A stretch of 40,005 nt of DNA, taken from positions 1-40,005 of the forward strand of contig NZ_JAELTP010000047.1 of NCBI RefSeq assembly GCF_016428915.1, in the 5' to 3' direction. The notes under the pieces are model-generated. The model made no database searches. It saw only the letters and a program-made list of their open reading frames with translations, and was not told where the DNA came from. The stretch's first letter is position 1, and every line of letters begins with the position of its first letter. This document shows, piece after piece, positions 8,272 through 16,268 of the stretch. The translations under genes were made by a program, and so were the position numbers. This stretch comes from Pandoraea sp. ASV26. Its GTDB lineage: Bacteria > Pseudomonadota > Gammaproteobacteria > Burkholderiales > Burkholderiaceae.

Positions 8272-9786
8272 ATGGCAGACCAACAAGCCGCCGCCTTGCT
8301 CGGCGCATTCGCAAAGTTCTTCCCCAAGGCCACCACCATTGGCTCGTTCGTGAATGGTGAACTGGTCGAAGGCTCGGGAGAGACGAGCATCGATATCGTG
8401 AATCCGGCCACCGGCCAGACGGTGCTGACCTACCGCGACGCCGGTGCCGCTGTCGTGGCACAAGCCGCAGACGCCGCCCAGGCCGCGCAGAAAACCTGGT
8501 GGGCACTGACCCACGCTGCGCGCGGCCGCGTGATGCAGGCTGTGGGCGGCAAGATCCGCGAAAACGCCGAGGCGCTCGCGCAACTCGAATCGATCGGCGC
8601 AGGCAAGCCGATCCGCGACTGCCGTGGCGAAGTCGCCAAGGTGGCGGAGATGTTCGAGTACTACGCCGGCTGGACCGACAAGTTCTTCGGCGACGTGATC
8701 CCGGTGCCGAGCACGCACCTGAACTACACGCGTCGTGAAGCGATGGGCGTGGTGTTGCAGATCACGCCATGGAATGCCCCTGTCTTCACCTGCGGCTGGC
8801 AACTCGCGCCGGCCATCGCCATGGGCAACGGCGTGCTGCTCAAGCCCTCGGAACTCACACCGGCCAGCTCGCTCGTGGTGGCGGCGCTCGCCGAACAGGC
8901 GGGCGTGCCGCGCGGCCTCATCAACGTGCTGGCCGGCTTCGGTCACACCACCGGTCAGGCTGCGATCTCGCATCCGGTCATCAAGAAGGTCGTGTTCGTC
9001 GGCTCGCCGGCCACGGGCAGCAAGATCGCCACGGCCGCCGCGCAGCGCCTGCTGCCGAGCGTGCTCGAACTGGGCGGCAAGTCCGCCAACATTGTGTTCG
9101 ACGATGCCGACCTGAAGCGCGCCTGCCTTGGCGCGCAGGCCGCGATCTTCTCGAGCGCAGGCCAAAGCTGCGTGGCGGGCTCGCGTTTGCTGGTCCAGCG
9201 CGGCGTGTACGACCAGATGATCGAGATGCTGGCGCGCGGCGCGGAAAAGATCCGCGTGGGCGATCCGCTGGAAGACACCACCGAAGTCGGCCCGATCTGC
9301 AACCGCACGCAGTATCAGCACGTGATGAACATGATCGATGCGGGTGTCGAGGGCGGTGCGCGTCTGGCGGCCGGCTCGCAGCAGCGCAGCGACGGCGGCT
9401 TCTTCGTGCGTCCGACCGTGCTGGCCGACGCGAACAACACGATGGGCGTGGCACGCACCGAAATCTTCGGCCCGGTCGTGGTGGCGATTCCGTTCGACAC
9501 GGAAGAGGAAGCGCTGGCGATTGCCAACGACAGCGAGTTCGGTCTGGCGGGTGCCGTGTGGACGCAGGACGTGGCGCGCGCTCACCGCGTAGCCGCGCAG
9601 GTCAACGCCGGTACCTTCTGGATCAACGGCTACAAGACGATCAACGTGGCGTCGCCGTTCGGGGGCTACAACCACAGCGGCTACGGCCGCTCCAGCGGTG
9701 TGGAAGCGCTCTACGAATACACGCAGACGAAGAGCGTGTGGGTGGAGACCGCGGCGAATCCGGCCACGCCGTTCGGCTACGTCTGA
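8272..9786 (+). CDS. NAD(P)-dependent aldehyde dehydrogenase
   Basis: 504 residues from ATG 8272, preceded by GGAG; a TTG at 8221 in frame is not needed. It is a classical ALDH superfamily enzyme: the general-base Glu266 sits in LELGGKS, the nucleophile Cys300 in SSAGQSCVAGSRL, the cofactor/oxyanion segment in ITPWNAPV, and EIFGPVV and PFGGYNHSGYGR appear near the C-terminus. It oxidises an aldehyde to the carboxylate in the cytoplasm. It is probably co-transcribed with the hydroxyacid dehydrogenase and VOC genes; a hairpin plus T-run 130 bases downstream ends the unit. The substrate is not identifiable; a small semialdehyde is an inference from the neighbour. Confidence 0.92.
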   Translation: MADQQAAALLGAFAKFFPKATTIGSFVNGELVEGSGETSIDIVNPATGQTVLTYRDAGAAVVAQAADAAQAAQKTWWALTHAARGRVMQAVGGKIRENAEALAQLESIGAGKPIRDCRGEVAKVAEMFEYYAGWTDKFFGDVIPVPSTHLNYTRREAMGVVLQITPWNAPVFTCGWQLAPAIAMGNGVLLKPSELTPASSLVVAALAEQAGVPRGLINVLAGFGHTTGQAAISHPVIKKVVFVGSPATGSKIATAAAQRLLPSVLELGGKSANIVFDDADLKRACLGAQAAIFSSAGQSCVAGSRLLVQRGVYDQMIEMLARGAEKIRVGDPLEDTTEVGPICNRTQYQHVMNMIDAGVEGGARLAAGSQQRSDGGFFVRPTVLADANNTMGVARTEIFGPVVVAIPFDTEEEALAIANDSEFGLAGAVWTQDVARAHRVAAQVNAGTFWINGYKTINVASPFGGYNHSGYGRSSGVEALYEYTQTKSVWVETAANPATPFGYV

Positions 9787-9915
9787 TCTTGTTGGGCGCC
9801 GGGCCAAGGCAATTGGCGCGAATGCGCTGCCATCACGCGTTCTCTTGCCGGGAACGTGTCGTAAAAGTGTGAAGTGCATGCCTGACGAAGGTCGTGAGAC
9901 CCCGCGCGGCATGCG

Positions 9916-9957
9916 GCCGTTCCAGCCTGCGAGACACGGGGCCGGAACGGCATTTTT
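9916..9957 (+). terminator. Terminator after aldehyde dehydrogenase
   Basis: GCCGTTCC (9916-9923) pairs with GGAACGGC (9944-9951) around a 20-base loop and is followed by ATTTTT. It would end the glyoxalase-dehydrogenase unit. Confidence 0.6.
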
Positions 9958-9964
9958 GACCGCG

Positions 9965-9970
9965 TATAAT
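9965..9970 (+). promoter_or_regulatory. Candidate -10 box for the DUF3100 gene
   Basis: A perfect TATAAT lies eight bases beyond the T-run of the preceding terminator and 213 bases before the DUF3100 start. No good -35 hexamer is seen at 16-18 bases upstream. The rest of 9787-10182 holds no supported gene, so a leader of about 200 bases is expected. Confidence 0.4.
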
Positions 9971-10182
9971 GCCGCCCTCGGGTGGTTCGGCGCGGGACGC
10001 TGTTGCTGTCACCGAGGCGTGTCAATATGGCGCTCGTTCTGGCGTCATGAGGGGAAGTGTCCGAAGGTTTTGCGACCGGGGGACAACGCGCCGAATTTCC
10101 TTAACCACCGAAATGTTCGCGCCTTTTCCGGGCAACCGGATGGCACCGGACCGGTTCAATAGCAAGTGCAGTGGAGACCCAG

Positions 10183-11550
10183 ATGGCAGTCATGGAACAA
10201 AACGCGGCAAAGCCGCAAGGAGGCGCCTTCAGCGATGGCGTGCGCCTGTATGTTTGGGCAATCGTGATTCTCGTGATCGCGGAGCTGATCGGGGCGATCA
10301 GCATCAAGGCCGGTCACGGCAAGATCGTGCTGTTGCCGATGGTCTGGGCGTTGTTGCTTGGCGCGGCGTTGGGCCTGTCGCAGGCGCGTCTGCCGCGTTT
10401 CGCACAGATCGACCTGCCGATGCAGCATAAGGCGGCTGCCATTCTGCAACCGGCGCTGCTGCTGTTCGTGGCAAAGCTGGGCCTGCTCGTGGGCGGTTCG
10501 CTGCCCAAGCTCGTGGCTGCCGGCTGGGCGCTCGTGTTCCAGGAGTTCGGCCACTTCGTGGGCACGATCATTCTGGGTCTGCCTGTTGCACTGATGCTCG
10601 GCATCAAGCGCGAAGCCATCGGTGCGACCTTCTCGGTCGGCCGTGAGCCGAGCCTTGCCATCATCGGCGAAAAGTACGGCTTCGACTCGCCGGAAGGCCG
10701 TGGCGTGCTGGCCGAGTACCTGACGGGCACGATCTTCGGAGCCGTGTTCATTTCGCTCTTTGCCGGTTTCGTCGCCAGCCTGAACCTGTTCCACCCGCAT
10801 TCGCTCGCCATGGGCGCCGGCGTGGGTTCGGGCTCGATGATGGCCGCTGCGGCCGGCGCCATCGCTGCGCAGCAAACCCCGGAAGTCGCCAAGGAAGTTG
10901 CCACGTTCGCCGCGGCATCGAACCTGATCACGACGACCATCGGCACGTATTTCACGCTGTTCATCTCGCTGCCGCTCGCCGTGTGGGGCTACCGCGTGAT
11001 GGAGCCGGTGCTGGGCCGCATGAGCCGCCGTGGCCGCGCCAACGCCGAAGCCGCTGCCATTGCCGACGCCGAAGCCGCCAAGGAACTCAAGCAAGCCAGC
11101 AAGGCGCACACCGTCGAAATGAACTTCGGCGCGCGTCTGTTCGCATGGGTGTTCTCGGGCACGCTGGCGCTCATCGGTAACAGCATGGCCTTCAAGACGC
11201 CGTTCCTCGACGGTATCCCGGGCATGTTGATCATCATCGGTGCCGTGATCGTTGGCGAAGTGCTGTACTTCGCCACGCGTCGCAAGGTGCCGGCCGTGTG
11301 CTGGGTGTCGCTGATCGCCATGTTCCTGACCTCGCCTGCCTTCCCGTTCGCACCGGTCGTCGAGCAGTTCACCGGCAAGATCAACTTCCTCGCGCTGGTC
11401 ACGCCGATGCTGACTTACGCAGGTCTGTCGGTCGCCAAGGACGTGCCCGCTTTCCGCCGCCTCGGCTGGCGCATCGTGGTCGTGTCGTTCCTCGCGAACG
11501 CCGGTACGTTCCTCGGTGCCGCGATCATCGCCGAGTTCTTCCACGTGTAA
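10183..11550 (+). CDS. DUF3100 family integral membrane protein
   Basis: 455 residues. ATG 10183 is chosen over a GTG four codons upstream because GGAG (10173-10176) is six bases before it. About ten to twelve hydrophobic segments are seen (for example residues 20-60 and 85-125 and several near the C-terminus), split by a polar loop around residues 290-315 rich in A, E and K. The overall pattern, with conserved SVGREPSLAIIGEKYG and GAGVGSGSMMAAAAGAIA stretches, fits the DUF3100 family of bacterial inner-membrane proteins. Its function is uncharacterised; a transporter is plausible. It stands alone, with its own -10 box and a strong terminator after it. Confidence 0.85.
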   Translation: MAVMEQNAAKPQGGAFSDGVRLYVWAIVILVIAELIGAISIKAGHGKIVLLPMVWALLLGAALGLSQARLPRFAQIDLPMQHKAAAILQPALLLFVAKLGLLVGGSLPKLVAAGWALVFQEFGHFVGTIILGLPVALMLGIKREAIGATFSVGREPSLAIIGEKYGFDSPEGRGVLAEYLTGTIFGAVFISLFAGFVASLNLFHPHSLAMGAGVGSGSMMAAAAGAIAAQQTPEVAKEVATFAAASNLITTTIGTYFTLFISLPLAVWGYRVMEPVLGRMSRRGRANAEAAAIADAEAAKELKQASKAHTVEMNFGARLFAWVFSGTLALIGNSMAFKTPFLDGIPGMLIIIGAVIVGEVLYFATRRKVPAVCWVSLIAMFLTSPAFPFAPVVEQFTGKINFLALVTPMLTYAGLSVAKDVPAFRRLGWRIVVVSFLANAGTFLGAAIIAEFFHV

Positions 11551-11602
11551 AGCGTGCCCGGTGTGCGCGGCGGTGACAGGCCGCGCACTGGCAGGGAAAA
11601 CG

Positions 11603-11636
11603 AATACGCCACGGCATGCCGTGGCGTATTTTTTTG
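11603..11636 (+). terminator. Strong terminator after DUF3100 gene
   Basis: A perfect 28-base palindrome at 11603-11630 (arm AATACGCCACGGCA) runs into a T-run to 11635. It ends the DUF3100 transcript and may also insulate the convergent lipoprotein gene. Confidence 0.92.
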
Positions 11637-11742
11637 TGCGGCCGGATCGATGACTCAAGGCCGCGATCGGCGGTGAGCGCAGTCCGTGGCAATCAACGGC
11701 GATTGCGAGCGTTTGGGGGAGGCTTCTGGGCGATGGGGGCCA

Positions 11743-12009
11743 TTAGCGGCGATTGCGGTCATCGGTAACGACGTTACCGATCACGCCGCCCACGACGGCA
11801 CCGCCCACGGTCGTGCCGAGGTCACCGCCGGAGATGAGCGCGCCGCCGAGCGCGCCGACACCGGCACCGACGGCCGTGTTACGCGATTCGCGCGGCGTCA
11901 TGCTGCCGCAGCCGGCCAGCGTGCCGAGCAGCGCCGCGCCCACCAGAACCGGGCCGACCGAGCGCGAGAGATGAGCAATCTGCGAGGCCCATCGTTGTGT
12001 GGTTTTCAT
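11743..12009 (-). CDS. Small glycine-zipper lipoprotein
   Basis: 88 residues. The signal peptide has hydrophobic VGPVLVGAALLGT and lipobox LAGC, with the lipidated Cys at residue 34. The mature part is a glycine zipper (NTAVGAGVGALGGALISGGDLGTTVGGAVVGGVIGNVV), as in OsmB, SlyB and 17-kDa antigen relatives, which insert in or lie against the outer membrane. AAGGAGC lies nine bases or so before ATG 12009. It follows another lipoprotein gene on the same strand across 114 bases. Its role is probably envelope-related and otherwise unknown. Confidence 0.85.
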   Translation of the reverse strand: MKTTQRWASQIAHLSRSVGPVLVGAALLGTLAGCGSMTPRESRNTAVGAGVGALGGALISGGDLGTTVGGAVVGGVIGNVVTDDRNRR

Positions 12010-12123
12010 GACGCATAGCTCCTTCCAGAGGGACGTTGGCCCACGGGGATGGGCAGGCCGGGCAACAAGGCTCAGCCTGCTATTCAGTAAAAGCGGTGGC
12101 TGCCGGTATGGGGCAACACGCGA

Positions 12124-12561
12124 TCAATGGGCTGTCTCGGAACCCGGATCCGGCGCGCCAACCCGATTGGCGGGATACGTCTCCTGATAGGCCGGGGGTG
12201 GCGGCGGAGGCGGGTACGGGCGACCCTGCGCGTCGGACGCGTACGGCCGGCCGTAAGCATCAGTCGGCGGGTAGGGGCGCCCGTAGGCGTCGGTGCCCGG
12301 TGCCGGGGACGGCGGTGCCGCGTACGGACTGCATGGCGTACCGGCAGCATAGGGCGGCGGGCCGCAATCCGTCCGAGATGCCGGGTAAGCCGGATTCGTC
12401 GTTTCGTTGCCCCGGTACGGCAAACGAGGTTGCGGCGGCGCTTCATACGCGCATCCGGCGAGTGACAGCAACACGGCCGCCAGGCCGGTTGCCGCAGCCG
12501 CCCGGGCGACGCGCGTTTTCGAGACGCTCGCCGACGCAGTGTTCTCAGGGTTCGTTCTCAT
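12124..12561 (-). CDS. Proline/tyrosine-rich lipoprotein with GRPY repeats
   Basis: 145 residues from the second of two adjacent ATGs (12561): AAGGAGG lies five bases before it but only two before the ATG at 12564. Signal hydrophobic run AAAATGLAAVLLSLAGC puts the lipidated Cys at residue 37. The mature chain is low-complexity and probably unfolded: rich in P, Y and G, with three tandem copies of a TDAYGRPY-like unit (TDAYGRPYPP, TDAYGRPYAS, SDAQGRPYPP) followed by a run of seven prolines. Cys residues in DCGPPPY and TPCSPY may form a disulfide. It is likely an outer-membrane-anchored surface or periplasmic protein. A long in-frame upstream extension to 12978 has no signal and is not used. 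Confidence 0.78.
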   Translation of the reverse strand: MRTNPENTASASVSKTRVARAAAATGLAAVLLSLAGCAYEAPPQPRLPYRGNETTNPAYPASRTDCGPPPYAAGTPCSPYAAPPSPAPGTDAYGRPYPPTDAYGRPYASDAQGRPYPPPPPPPAYQETYPANRVGAPDPGSETAH

Positions 12562-13269
12562 CATGACCTCCTTGTGAGAGCGGTGTTTGTCCCGCCCGTC
12601 GTCATGGATCGACTTAAGTTGGACGCAATCTGCGGTGATTAGGTCGTCCGATCTTGTAAGACTTTGTAATGGTCCTTGGATGCTGCGTTGGCGAGGTGGA
12701 TGCGCGCATATCGTGGTGTCACCGGGCGATGTCGGCGGGGTGGTGTCAGCGGGTGGTGCAAACGGGCGGCGTACACAGGCGACGTACACAGAAAACTCCA
12801 CATATGACGTAGTCCGAATTAATGCGGGAATGCGCTGACGCGGTGTACGCAAAATGCGTCCTACGTGAGCATCGTCCCTGTTCGTACGTATTCGTCTCCG
12901 TATTCGTTTTGATATACGACGACGTCTACGATGCAACGCCGCCAACGCCGCCAAGGTCACGCTCCGAAAAGATGACATCGAAATTGTTCAATTTTGAAAT
13001 ACTTGAGACGAGAGGCTTTATGCGCTTCTCGCGTGGGGGGGGGGCGTGCGTTCAATACGCGATAACCCGGCGTATTACGCGATGTCTGTCATCGCAATCC
13101 ACGTTGAATGCGTTGAAATATCGGGAAAGTCCGGGGGAGTGTTTGCGCCTAGTTTTCGCCGCAAGCTGCGTTTGCGCTGGCATACTGTGGCCGCTGACGC
13201 TAGGTAGTGCTTCAGCGGACGTTGAGAAATTCTGATTGAGGTGCTCGGCCTATCCGCGCAGGCTTACAC
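12562..13269. other. Gene-poor, AT-richer 700-base region with G10 tract
   Basis: This lies between divergent genes (lipoprotein on minus, TetR on plus) and must hold both promoters. Parts, especially 12780-13120, are distinctly poorer in G+C than the rest of the window. It contains CGT/CGA-rich stretches (12885-12935) and a run of ten G at 13035-13044. An open frame at 12822-13235 plus crosses the G tract but has no Shine-Dalgarno and no recognisable domain, so it is not called. No confident -35/-10 pair was found. Confidence 0.45.
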
Positions 13270-13926
13270 ATGCCACAAGTCAAGAAAGAAGACATTCGTC
13301 TGGCCATCCTCGAAGCGTCGCACGCCCTGTTTATGGAAAAGGGCTACGTCGACACCACGATGGTGCAGATCGCCAAGCGCGCAGGTATTTCGCACGCGAA
13401 CATCTACAGCTATTTCACCGCGAAGTTGCAAGTCTTCTTCTGCGTCTACGAGAAGTGGTTCAAGGCGCGCATCACGGTGCTCGAAGCCGAAGTCATGGCG
13501 GCACATGGCCCCGATGCCCGCATGCGCGCGTTGCTCAGCGGCCTGCTCGTGCAGATGCCAAGACTCGACAACGGCTTTTCGCACAATCTGGTGCAGGCGC
13601 TGGCCACCGTGAGCCCGGGCGATCCGTACGATCCGTCGCTGTTGCAGTGGTTTCGTGAACGCCTGTCGAGCATGCTGGCGGCCAGTGCACCCAGCCTTGC
13701 GCGTGACGGTGTGCGACGCGCGCGTCTGGTGGACATGCTGGTGCTGACGTTCGACGGCTGCCTCGTCAATCACCATGTCAATCCGGCGTCGCTGCCGGAC
13801 GTTGCCATGCTCGAAGAATTTGTCGCCGCCTTCCTGTCGGCGGAGCCTGCGGCGTCGGTGGATTCGGCGGGGGCGCCGCAGGGTGCGGGCCCGGTCACGC
13901 CGTCCGGTTCCGCGGCGGCGGCCTGA
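13270..13926 (+). CDS. TetR-family transcriptional regulator
   Basis: 218 residues. The N-terminal TetR helix-turn-helix spans residues about 8-55 (IRLAILEASHALFMEKGYVDTTMVQIAKRAGISHANIYSYFTAK), followed by a helical ligand-binding domain of normal length and a disordered Ala/Pro/Gly tail from about 195. The ligand is unknown. The stop codon is 11 bases before the LysR start, so the two regulators are probably co-transcribed. The LysR gene is the only plus-strand gene in this unit; targets may include the minus-strand catabolic cluster beyond it, but this is not shown. Confidence 0.92.
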   Translation: MPQVKKEDIRLAILEASHALFMEKGYVDTTMVQIAKRAGISHANIYSYFTAKLQVFFCVYEKWFKARITVLEAEVMAAHGPDARMRALLSGLLVQMPRLDNGFSHNLVQALATVSPGDPYDPSLLQWFRERLSSMLAASAPSLARDGVRRARLVDMLVLTFDGCLVNHHVNPASLPDVAMLEEFVAAFLSAEPAASVDSAGAPQGAGPVTPSGSAAAA

Positions 13927-13937
13927 ACAGGACGCCG

Positions 13938-14894
13938 ATGCGCTCACTTCCCTGGACAGCCCTCAATCTCGGGCGAAAGCTCAAATTTCATCAGCTTCAG
14001 GTATTCGATCGCGTGCTCGAGACGGGTTCGCTCGTGCGCGCCGCCAACGAGACCGGTCTCACGCAGCCGGCCGTCAGCAAGATCGTGCACGAGCTGGAAG
14101 CCTGCTTCGAAGGACCGCTTTTCGTACGCAGCAATCGCGGCATGCAGCCCACGGAATTGGGAGAACTGCTCGGCCATCGTGTGAAGTCGTTGATGGCGGA
14201 GTTGCGCTATCTGACAGACGAAGTGAATGCGTTCAGCGCAGGCACCAGCGGACACGTGATCGTTGGCACGCTGATTTCGGCCGCCGCCGATTTGCTGCCG
14301 CGCACGATTGCCATGCTCAAGGCGCGCACGCCCGGTGTGCTCGTGACCGTGCGTGAAGCGACCACTGCGCAACTCTTCCCGGCGCTCGCGAGCGGAGATC
14401 TGGATATCGTCGTGGGCCGTCTGCCGGAGCGTGCCTTGCCGGTGGCCAACGCCTTCGCCCTGACTCACGAGATTCTCTTCAACGAGTCGCTCTGCGTGGT
14501 CGGCGGCACGCGTCACTGGACGCAGTCTCCCGAGCGCGTGCCGCTTGCGCAATTGCGTGAAGGGGCGTGGATTCTGCCGGTGCCCGAGTCGCCCTCGCGG
14601 CTGGCTGCCGAGCGTCTGTTTCACGACGCAGGGCTCGCCATGCCCGAGGACATCGTCGAATCGCTCTCCGTGCTCACGAATATCGGCCTGATGCTCGAGA
14701 CACCGCGCATGGCACTCATGCCGCGCGCTGCGGCCACACCGTTCGTGGACTCGGGACTGCTGCGGGTGCTGGCCGATACCATGCCGGGCAGCTTTGGCGA
14801 CGTGGGATATTCGCTACGCACCGACAAGCAGCCGAGTCCGGCCTGCGAACGCTTCGTTGCCTGTCTTCGCGAGGTGTGTGGCCTCAAACCGTAA
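13938..14894 (+). CDS. LysR-family regulator (GbpR/PcaQ-like)
   Basis: 318 residues. The helix-turn-helix spans residues about 15-75 (LKFHQLQVFDRVLETGSLVRAANETGLTQPAVSKIVHELEA). The effector domain then starts with GHVIVGTLISAAADLLPRTIAMLKARTPG, a pattern typical of the galactose-binding-protein regulator and PcaQ group, which often controls sugar or aromatic acid catabolism. Its start lies 11 bases past the TetR stop, suggesting a bicistronic mRNA. A perfect 15-bp stem terminator follows. Its nearest metabolic neighbour is the minus-strand 3-hydroxyanthranilate/Liv cluster beginning at 15558, which otherwise has no adjacent classical regulator; control of that cluster is an inference. Confidence 0.9.
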   Translation: MRSLPWTALNLGRKLKFHQLQVFDRVLETGSLVRAANETGLTQPAVSKIVHELEACFEGPLFVRSNRGMQPTELGELLGHRVKSLMAELRYLTDEVNAFSAGTSGHVIVGTLISAAADLLPRTIAMLKARTPGVLVTVREATTAQLFPALASGDLDIVVGRLPERALPVANAFALTHEILFNESLCVVGGTRHWTQSPERVPLAQLREGAWILPVPESPSRLAAERLFHDAGLAMPEDIVESLSVLTNIGLMLETPRMALMPRAAATPFVDSGLLRVLADTMPGSFGDVGYSLRTDKQPSPACERFVACLREVCGLKP

Positions 14895-14940
14895 CGGGCT
14901 GCCTGCGCGATGCACACGGTCGCGCGCGTTCCGACATAGA

Positions 14941-14981
14941 AAAGGGCGGCATGCCGATGTATTGGCATGCCGCCCTTTGTT
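14941..14981. terminator. Bidirectional terminator
   Basis: AAAGGGCGGCATGCC (14941-14955) and its exact reverse complement (14964-14978) enclose loop GATGTATT. It lies between the convergent LysR (plus) and HTH (minus) genes, with T/A ends on both sides. Confidence 0.85.
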
Positions 14982-14988
14982 ATGCCGT

Positions 14989-15348
14989 TCAAAGGCGTGC
15001 GAGCGACGAGACGAGTGCGGGATTCTGCTGTACCAGCCGAATCAGGCAGGCAGCCTGAGCATTGGGACGTGCGCGTCCTTGCTCCCAGTTCTCCAGCGTT
15101 CGCGGGTTGGTACGCAAGTAATGCGCGAAGACATTGCGCGACATGCCCAGATGTTTGCGCAGCGCCAGCAACTCGTCTGGAAAGATTTCCAGTTTGGGCA
15201 GCGGCGTGCGAGGCAGCTCCTTGATGTTGAGCGGAAGATCAGCGGGAAGGCCGTTCTTGACGTGTGCCGGCTCGGTGGGCTGCGGAGCACCGGTGTCCTG
15301 CGATAACAGCCAGCGGAAGGGATTCGAAGGCGTATTGGAGTAAGCCAT
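14989..15348 (-). CDS. HTH (XRE/HigA-like) DNA-binding protein
   Basis: 119 residues from ATG 15348, preceded by AGGA. The first 65 residues are a variable, Pro-rich lead. Residues about 70-115 form a helix-turn-helix (LLALRKHLGMSRNVFAHYLRTNPRTLENWEQGRARPNAQAACLIRLVQQNP) like those of HigA, MqsA and NadS antitoxin-type regulators. No toxin gene (RelE/HigB-like) is adjacent on either side, so it appears to be an orphan antitoxin-like repressor or a housekeeping regulator. A hairpin sequence 138 bases upstream could be its operator. An in-frame extension to 15738 overlaps livF in another frame and is rejected. Confidence 0.8.
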   Translation of the reverse strand: MAYSNTPSNPFRWLLSQDTGAPQPTEPAHVKNGLPADLPLNIKELPRTPLPKLEIFPDELLALRKHLGMSRNVFAHYLRTNPRTLENWEQGRARPNAQAACLIRLVQQNPALVSSLARL

Positions 15349-15485
15349 AGTCCTACCCGAGGGTCGATAAGTGGTGAGAAGAGGGCGCTTGCGAAGTCGA
15401 TCAAGCGGAACCGATTGCACCACATAGTTCCACTGGGTGCTTTCACAAAGCACACCGGATTTTCGCGTCTGACACCTATCGAGTA

Positions 15486-15515
15486 CTACGCACCTCCTGC
15501 TTCGAGGTGCCGTAG
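15486..15515. promoter_or_regulatory. Inverted repeat between livF and the HTH gene
   Basis: Arms CTACGCACCTC (15486-15496) and GAGGTGCCGTAG (15504-15515, one bulged C) enclose CTGCTTC. No T-run follows on the minus strand, so it may be an operator or a weak stop for the liv operon rather than a canonical terminator. Confidence 0.45.
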
Positions 15516-15557
15516 AGTGTACGCAGAAACGTGGGGTACGCAGCGTGGCATGCGTCT

Positions 15558-16268
15558 TCAGACGCCCAGATACGCCTGCAATTCCGGCAGCGCGCGACGC
15601 AGGCTCGGCGAGTCGCCTTGCCAAGCCACACGGCCCTTGTCGACGATGTAGTGACGGTCGCCGAGTTCGAGCATGGGGGCCAGATTCTTGTCGATGCAAA
15701 GAATCGACAAACCGCTGCCTTTGAGTTGCTTCAGGCATTGCCAGATTTCACCGCGAATGAGCGGCGCCAGTCCTTCGGTCGCTTCGTCAAGAATGAGTAA
15801 TTTCGGATTCGTCATCAGTGCGCGGCCGATCGCGAGCATCTGTTGCTCGCCGCCGGAGAGATTGCTGCCGAGATTCTTCTCACGCTCACGCAGACGCGGA
15901 AACAGCCCGTAAATGCGCTCGAGTGTCCACGGCGAACGAGCACCATGACGATTGCTTGCCGTGGCCACGAGATTCTCGCGCACGGTCAGCGTGGGAAAGA
16001 TCTGGCGTCCCTCGGGCACGAGCCCCATGCCGGCGCGCGCAATCCGATGCGACGCACTGGCGTGCACCGGCTGTCCGTCGAACACGATCTCGCCGCGAGC
16101 GGGACGTATCAGGCCGGTCATCGATTTGACGGTGGTCGACTTGCCCATGCCATTGCGGCCGAGCAGCGTGACGAACGCACCGCGCTCGATTTCCAGATGC
16201 ATGCCGAACAGCGCCTGACTCGCGCCGTAGTACGACTCGACGCCAGACAAAGACAACAAGGGGCTCAT
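15558..16268 (-). CDS. livF: Branched-chain-type ABC transporter ATPase LivF
   Basis: 236 residues, typical LivF length. Walker A GRNGMGKST is at residues 37-45, Q-loop region GLVPEGRQIFPTLTVREN at 82-99, signature LSGGEQQ at 137-143 and Walker B LLILDEA at 157-163. The VPEGRQIFPTLTV stretch is characteristic of LivF. It powers import through LivH/LivM on the inner cytoplasmic face. Its start overlaps the livG stop by four bases (ATGA), so translation is coupled. It is the last gene of the minus-strand cluster. The switch His usual after Walker B is replaced by Asn or Lys in CIDKNL, where HxxN-type relatives read VEQN; this may slow hydrolysis or be a family variant. Confidence 0.93.
   Translation of the reverse strand: MSPLLSLSGVESYYGASQALFGMHLEIERGAFVTLLGRNGMGKSTTVKSMTGLIRPARGEIVFDGQPVHASASHRIARAGMGLVPEGRQIFPTLTVRENLVATASNRHGARSPWTLERIYGLFPRLREREKNLGSNLSGGEQQMLAIGRALMTNPKLLILDEATEGLAPLIRGEIWQCLKQLKGSGLSILCIDKNLAPMLELGDRHYIVDKGRVAWQGDSPSLRRALPELQAYLGV

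Noticed and set aside
10156-11658. 500-codon open frame on the minus strand opposite the DUF3100 gene
   Set aside because: Its residues are H-, R-, D- and E-rich with no domain; it mirrors codon bias of the real plus-strand gene in high-G+C DNA.
12822-13235. 137-codon plus-strand frame spanning the G10 tract
   Set aside because: No ribosome site, no domain, unusual composition; phase-variable gene not supported.
14989-15348. Toxin-antitoxin pair
   Set aside because: Only the antitoxin-like HTH gene is present; neighbours are livF and LysR.
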